DNA of 64,000 nt from Eukaryota sp. TZLM1-RC. Taxonomy: Eukaryota > Metamonada: BaSk clade. Of the stretch, positions 60,506-64,000 are shown in pieces (position 1 is the first letter of the stretch; each line of letters opens with the position of its first letter). Both the position numbers and the translations under genes were made by a program. The DNA lies in the NCBI GenBank assembly GCA_040285825.1, contig JAUPSS010000003.1, positions 3,658,001 to 3,722,000 on the forward strand, given 5' to 3'. The notes under the pieces are model-generated. The model worked only from the letters and a program-made list of their open reading frames with translations. It was not told where the DNA came from and did not search any database.

Positions 60506-61440
60506 ACAACAACAATGCAAAGCAATATTCTAGATAAGTGATCACTGACAAAATGAAGGTAGATTCTCACTATTTACGGGTTCATGAGCACGTACATTGT
60601 GAAACTCAGTGATACTTAAAAGTATTGAGTTAAAATAACGCGGTAGAGCCTTAAAGAGTGAGAAAACAATTCTGTTCTTCCAAATAAGTTGATCAAAAGA
60701 ACGTCCTGAGTCTTTTAAGAAACTGCCTAAATCATTTAAGAAAGATAGTCCTTCCCTGCCTGAAGTACCAAAAATAGAAATTCCAATTGGAACAAAAACG
60801 ATGTTTCTGCCACGTTGTTTGTTCAAACGTACAAGTAAATCATTATACTTCGAGTGCTTGCTCCTTTCCGCATTCTTGAGGGTTGATTCAATGTCGGAAG
60901 ACGAAGACAACTTCCAAGGAGAAACAGTTGTACAATCATTAATTAATTCCTGGCCGCTACGCCAAGCACATTGAATATCACCTCTTTTTTGACTTTGAGC
61001 AAGCTGCATTTCATCAAAAACTGGTTCCAGTCGTACTGGATGATGGGCACTCTTCAACAAATCATAAATGCAATCGCGAACGGCATTGTGAATAATCGAC
61101 CTCTTCTGAGTGAACTTCCTACAAGATAAGACATGAGTATAGGAAGCAACTGCTCCACATTTACAACGAATATTTGTTAAACATTGAGGGGGAGGTAAGT
61201 TCAAACGTAGTCTCATAATTGTTAAAAACTGGGAATCGGAAAGCAACAGACCAAAACGGCGAGGTACTTGGGTTATTAGGCAAGATGCACTGTTGATAAA
61301 AGAACCCTTATCGCAAAGAGAGGATAGAAATGTTGCAAAGGAAGAATCACCTGAATTGTTAGCCAAGCTAATTTGTTCTTCTAGTGATTCAGCTTCGAGA
61401 GCATTAATCAACTTCTTTTGCAGTTTAGGGACAGTTCTCA
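60500..61440 (-). mobile_element. LINE C-terminal segment (minus orientation)
   Basis: Open from about 61440 to a stop at 60542. RLRLNLPPPQCL, a CCHC (CKCGAVASYTHVLSC), RSIIHNAVRDCIYDLL, endonuclease KRGDIQCAWRSGQELI and AERSKHSKYNDLL. It belongs to the A/B family by order but is a distinct subfamily. Its 5' side meets the satellite array at about 61440. Confidence 0.8.
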
Positions 61441-64000
61441 GGTGAATTGCATGTAGTCCTTATGTACTAGATGTGATCAACTTGTGATCAAACTTTGTGT
61501 GAAATTGTGTGTGAGTAATGTTGGACATGTGTTACCTGATCAGTACAAACTCATGATTACATTTTCAATTGATTTTGTATATATTTGAATTAATTGAGTT
61601 TATTAATTTTTAAACATTAAATTGTAAAAATAGTAAAAAATCAAAAAGTATACAATTGAATGTTGCAAACTAATAAAACCATTGCTGTAAGTGTAAGAGT
61701 ATCGTTTTTGATACGATTTACTGAGGCTCATATGAAGTTCCTAGTTTCGTATATTGACCAATGGTTGTTTATTACAATCATTGGTCAAATCTTTAAAGTC
61801 CATTTTGGGACAATTAATATAACAATTGTGGTGTTAAAGTCCGTGCTATGGTCATTTGAGTAGTCATTGGTATGATTGGTTGAATGGTCATTGGTGTGAT
61901 TAGGTGAGTTGCATGTAGTCCTTATGTACTAGATGTGATCAACTTGTGATCAAACTTTGTGTGAAATTGTGTGTGAGTAATGTTGGCTATGTGTTACTTG
62001 ATCAGTACAAACTCATGATTACATTTTCAATTGATTTTGTATATATTTGAATTAATTGAGTTTATTAATTTTTAAACATTAAATTGTAAAAATAGTAAAA
62101 ATCAAAAGTATACAATTGAATGTTGCAAACTAATAAAACCATTGCTGTAAGTGTAAGAGTATCGTTTTTGATACGATTTACTGAGGCTCATATGAAGTTC
62201 CTAGTTTCGTATATTGACCAATGGTTGTTTTTTACAATCATTGGTCAAATCTTTAAAGTCCATTTTGGGACAATTATTATAACAATTGTGGTGTTAAAGT
62301 CCGTGCTATGGTCATTTGAGTAGTCATTGGTATGATTGGTTGAATGGTCATTGGTATGATTAGGTGAATTGCATGTAGTCCTTATGTACTAGATGTGATC
62401 AACTTGTGATCAAACTTTGTGTGAAACTGTGTGTGAGTAATGTTGGCTATGTGTTACTTGATCAGTACAAACTCATGATTACATTTTCAATTGATTTTGT
62501 ATATATTTGAATTCATTGAGTTTATTAATTTTTTTAAACATTAAATTGTAAAAATAGTAAAAATCAAAAGTATACAATTGAATGTTGCAAACTAATAAAA
62601 CCATTGCTGTAAGTGTAAGAGTATCGTTTTTGATACGATTTACTGAGGCTCATATGAAGTTCCTAGTTTCGTATATTGACCAATGGTTGTTTATTACAAT
62701 CATTGGTCAAATCTTTAAAGTCCATTTTGGGACAATTATTTTAACAATTGTGGTGTTAAAGTTCGTGCTATGGTCATTTGGGTAGTCATTGGTATGATTG
62801 GTTGAATGGTCATTGGTGTGATTAGGTGAGTTGCATGATGTAGTCCTTATGTACTAGATGTGATCAAATTGTGATCAAAGTTTGTGTGAAATTGTGTGTG
62901 AGTAATGTTGGCTATGTGTTACTTGATCAGTACAAACTCATGATTACATTTTCAATTGATTTTGTATATATTTGAATTAATTGAGTTTATTAATTTTTAA
63001 ACATTAAATTGTAAAAATAGTAAAAAATCAAAAAGTATACAATTGAATGTTGCAAACTAATAAAACCATTGCTGTAAGTGTAAGAGTATCGTTTTTGATA
63101 CGATTTACTGAGGCTCATATGAAGTTCCTAGTTTCGTATATTGACCAATGGTTGTTTATTACAATCATTGGTCAAATCTTTAAAGTCCATTTTGGGACAC
63201 TTATTATAACAATTGTGGTGTTAAAGTCCGTGCTATGGTCATTTGAGTAGTCATTGGTATGATTGGTTGAATGGTCATTGGTATGATTAGGTGAATTGCA
63301 TGTAGTCCTTATGTACTAGATGTGATCAACTTGTGATCAAACTTTGTGTGAAATTGTGTGTGAGTAATGTTGGCTATGTGTTACTTGATCAGTACAAAGT
63401 CATGATTACATTTTCAATTGATTTTGTATATATTTGAATTAATTGAGTTTATTAATTTTTAAACATTAAATTGTAAAATAGTAAAAATCAAAAAAAGTAT
63501 ACAATTGAATGTTGTAAACTAATAAAACCATTGCTGTAAGTGTAAGAGTATCGTTTTTGATACGATTTACTGAGGCTCATATGAAGTTCCTAGTTTCGTA
63601 TATTGACCAATGGTTGTTTATTACAATCATTGGTCAAATCTTTAAAGTCCATTTTGGGACAATTAATATAACAATTGTGGTGTTAAAGTCCGTGCTATGG
63701 TCATTTGAGTAGTCATTGGTATGATTGGTTGAATGGTCATTGGTGTGATTAGGTGAGTTGCATGTAGTCCTTATGTACTAGATGTGATCAACTTGTGATC
63801 AAACTTTGTGTGAAATTGTGTGTGAGTAATGTTGGCTATGTGTTACTTTATCAGTACAAACTCATGATTACATTTTCAATTGATTTTGTATATATTTGAA
63901 TTAATTGAGTTTATTAATTTTTAAACATTAAATTGTAAAAATAGTAAAAAATCAAAAAGTATACAATTGAATGTTGCAAACTAATAAAACCATTGCTGTA
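61441..64000. repeat. Satellite array, about 460-465 bp units, 5.5 copies, continuing past the window
   Basis: Unit landmarks recur at 61660, 62120, 62582, 63047 and about 63513 (spacing 460, 462, 465, 466). Each unit holds TGATCAACTTGTGATCA, a perfect 10-bp inverted repeat TTGACCAATG...CATTGGTCAA with an 15-nt loop, a GTATCGTTTTTGATAC hairpin, and short tandem variants of ATTGGTATGATT. Units are over 95 percent alike by eye. A 67-codon open stretch occurs in each of the first four units and is broken by a stop in the fifth (ATG TTG TAA). Likely subtelomeric, centromeric or rDNA-spacer satellite; the adjacency to rDNA fits the last but proves nothing. Confidence 0.95.

Noticed and set aside
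59435-61440. Twin-priming inversion explaining the plus RT and minus C-terminal LINE pieces
   Set aside because: In twin priming the inverted 5' part joins the 5' end of the 3' part; here the RT piece lies beside the 3' end, so a separate insertion or a simple inversion fits better.
61660-63250. Repeated 67-codon ORF (MLQTNKTIAV...) as a gene family
   Set aside because: It recurs only because the satellite unit repeats; the fifth unit has a stop at codon 3, and there is no family resemblance or codon-level conservation beyond the DNA repeat.
61441-64000. CRISPR array
   Set aside because: Units of about 460 bp with no spacers, in a eukaryotic context; it is a satellite.

Overview
This window is AT-rich nuclear DNA from a eukaryotic microbe. 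The signs are a partial 18S-ITS1-5.8S-ITS2-28S unit, very short spliceosomal introns (about 27 to 56 nt), Ty3/gypsy and non-LTR retrotransposons, and closely packed host genes on both strands. A dynein heavy chain relative implies a flagellate ancestry. A hybrid-cluster-protein gene is typical of anaerobic lineages such as metamonads, archamoebae and breviates. I cannot name the organism, and that lineage hint is inference.

Layout. 1-5.5 kb: a decayed Ty3/gypsy element (minus strand). 5.7-8.6 kb: a leucine-rich-repeat protein with Sfi1-like repeats, and a SETD2-type histone methyltransferase. 8.7-12 kb: a decayed Fanzor (eukaryotic TnpB relative) next to a LINE fragment. 12-19 kb: HMG-CoA synthase, a compact Fanzor/TnpB-like ORF, a hypothetical gene, a calcineurin B-like protein and V-ATPase subunit c. 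19.2-23.7 kb: a second Ty3 relic joined to a MULE-like fragment, then an RT relic. 23.8-31.2 kb: a dynein heavy chain lacking its motor, a second copy of a decayed Fanzor piece, a hybrid-cluster protein that has lost its hybrid-cluster ligands, and an LSM protein. 31.4-43 kb: mostly LINEs with a restriction-like endonuclease, a PWWP-like protein and a third Fanzor-type ORF. 43-56.5 kb: two copies of a large secreted or membrane protein gene with near-identical N-terminal parts and unrelated C-terminal parts, separated by CCDC25 and followed by a TMC-like channel gene. 57-61.4 kb: an rDNA fragment broken at both ends and flanked by LINE pieces. 61.4-64 kb: a satellite array of about 460-bp units running off the window.

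How it fits together. The host genes are ordinary housekeeping functions (mevalonate pathway, vacuolar acidification, chromatin, RNA metabolism, Ca2+ signalling, membrane channels). The accessory DNA is dominated by one family of LINEs with an N-terminal zinc knuckle, RT, CCHC motif and PD-(D/E)XK-like endonuclease, and by three different Fanzor/TnpB-type nuclease remnants. The most interesting items are the ligand-less hybrid-cluster protein, the motorless dynein with a relic AAA2 past an in-frame stop, the Fanzor set (including one decayed segment copied after it had decayed), the C-terminal swap between the duplicated membrane proteins, and a non-consensus 32-nt intron in V-ATPase subunit c.
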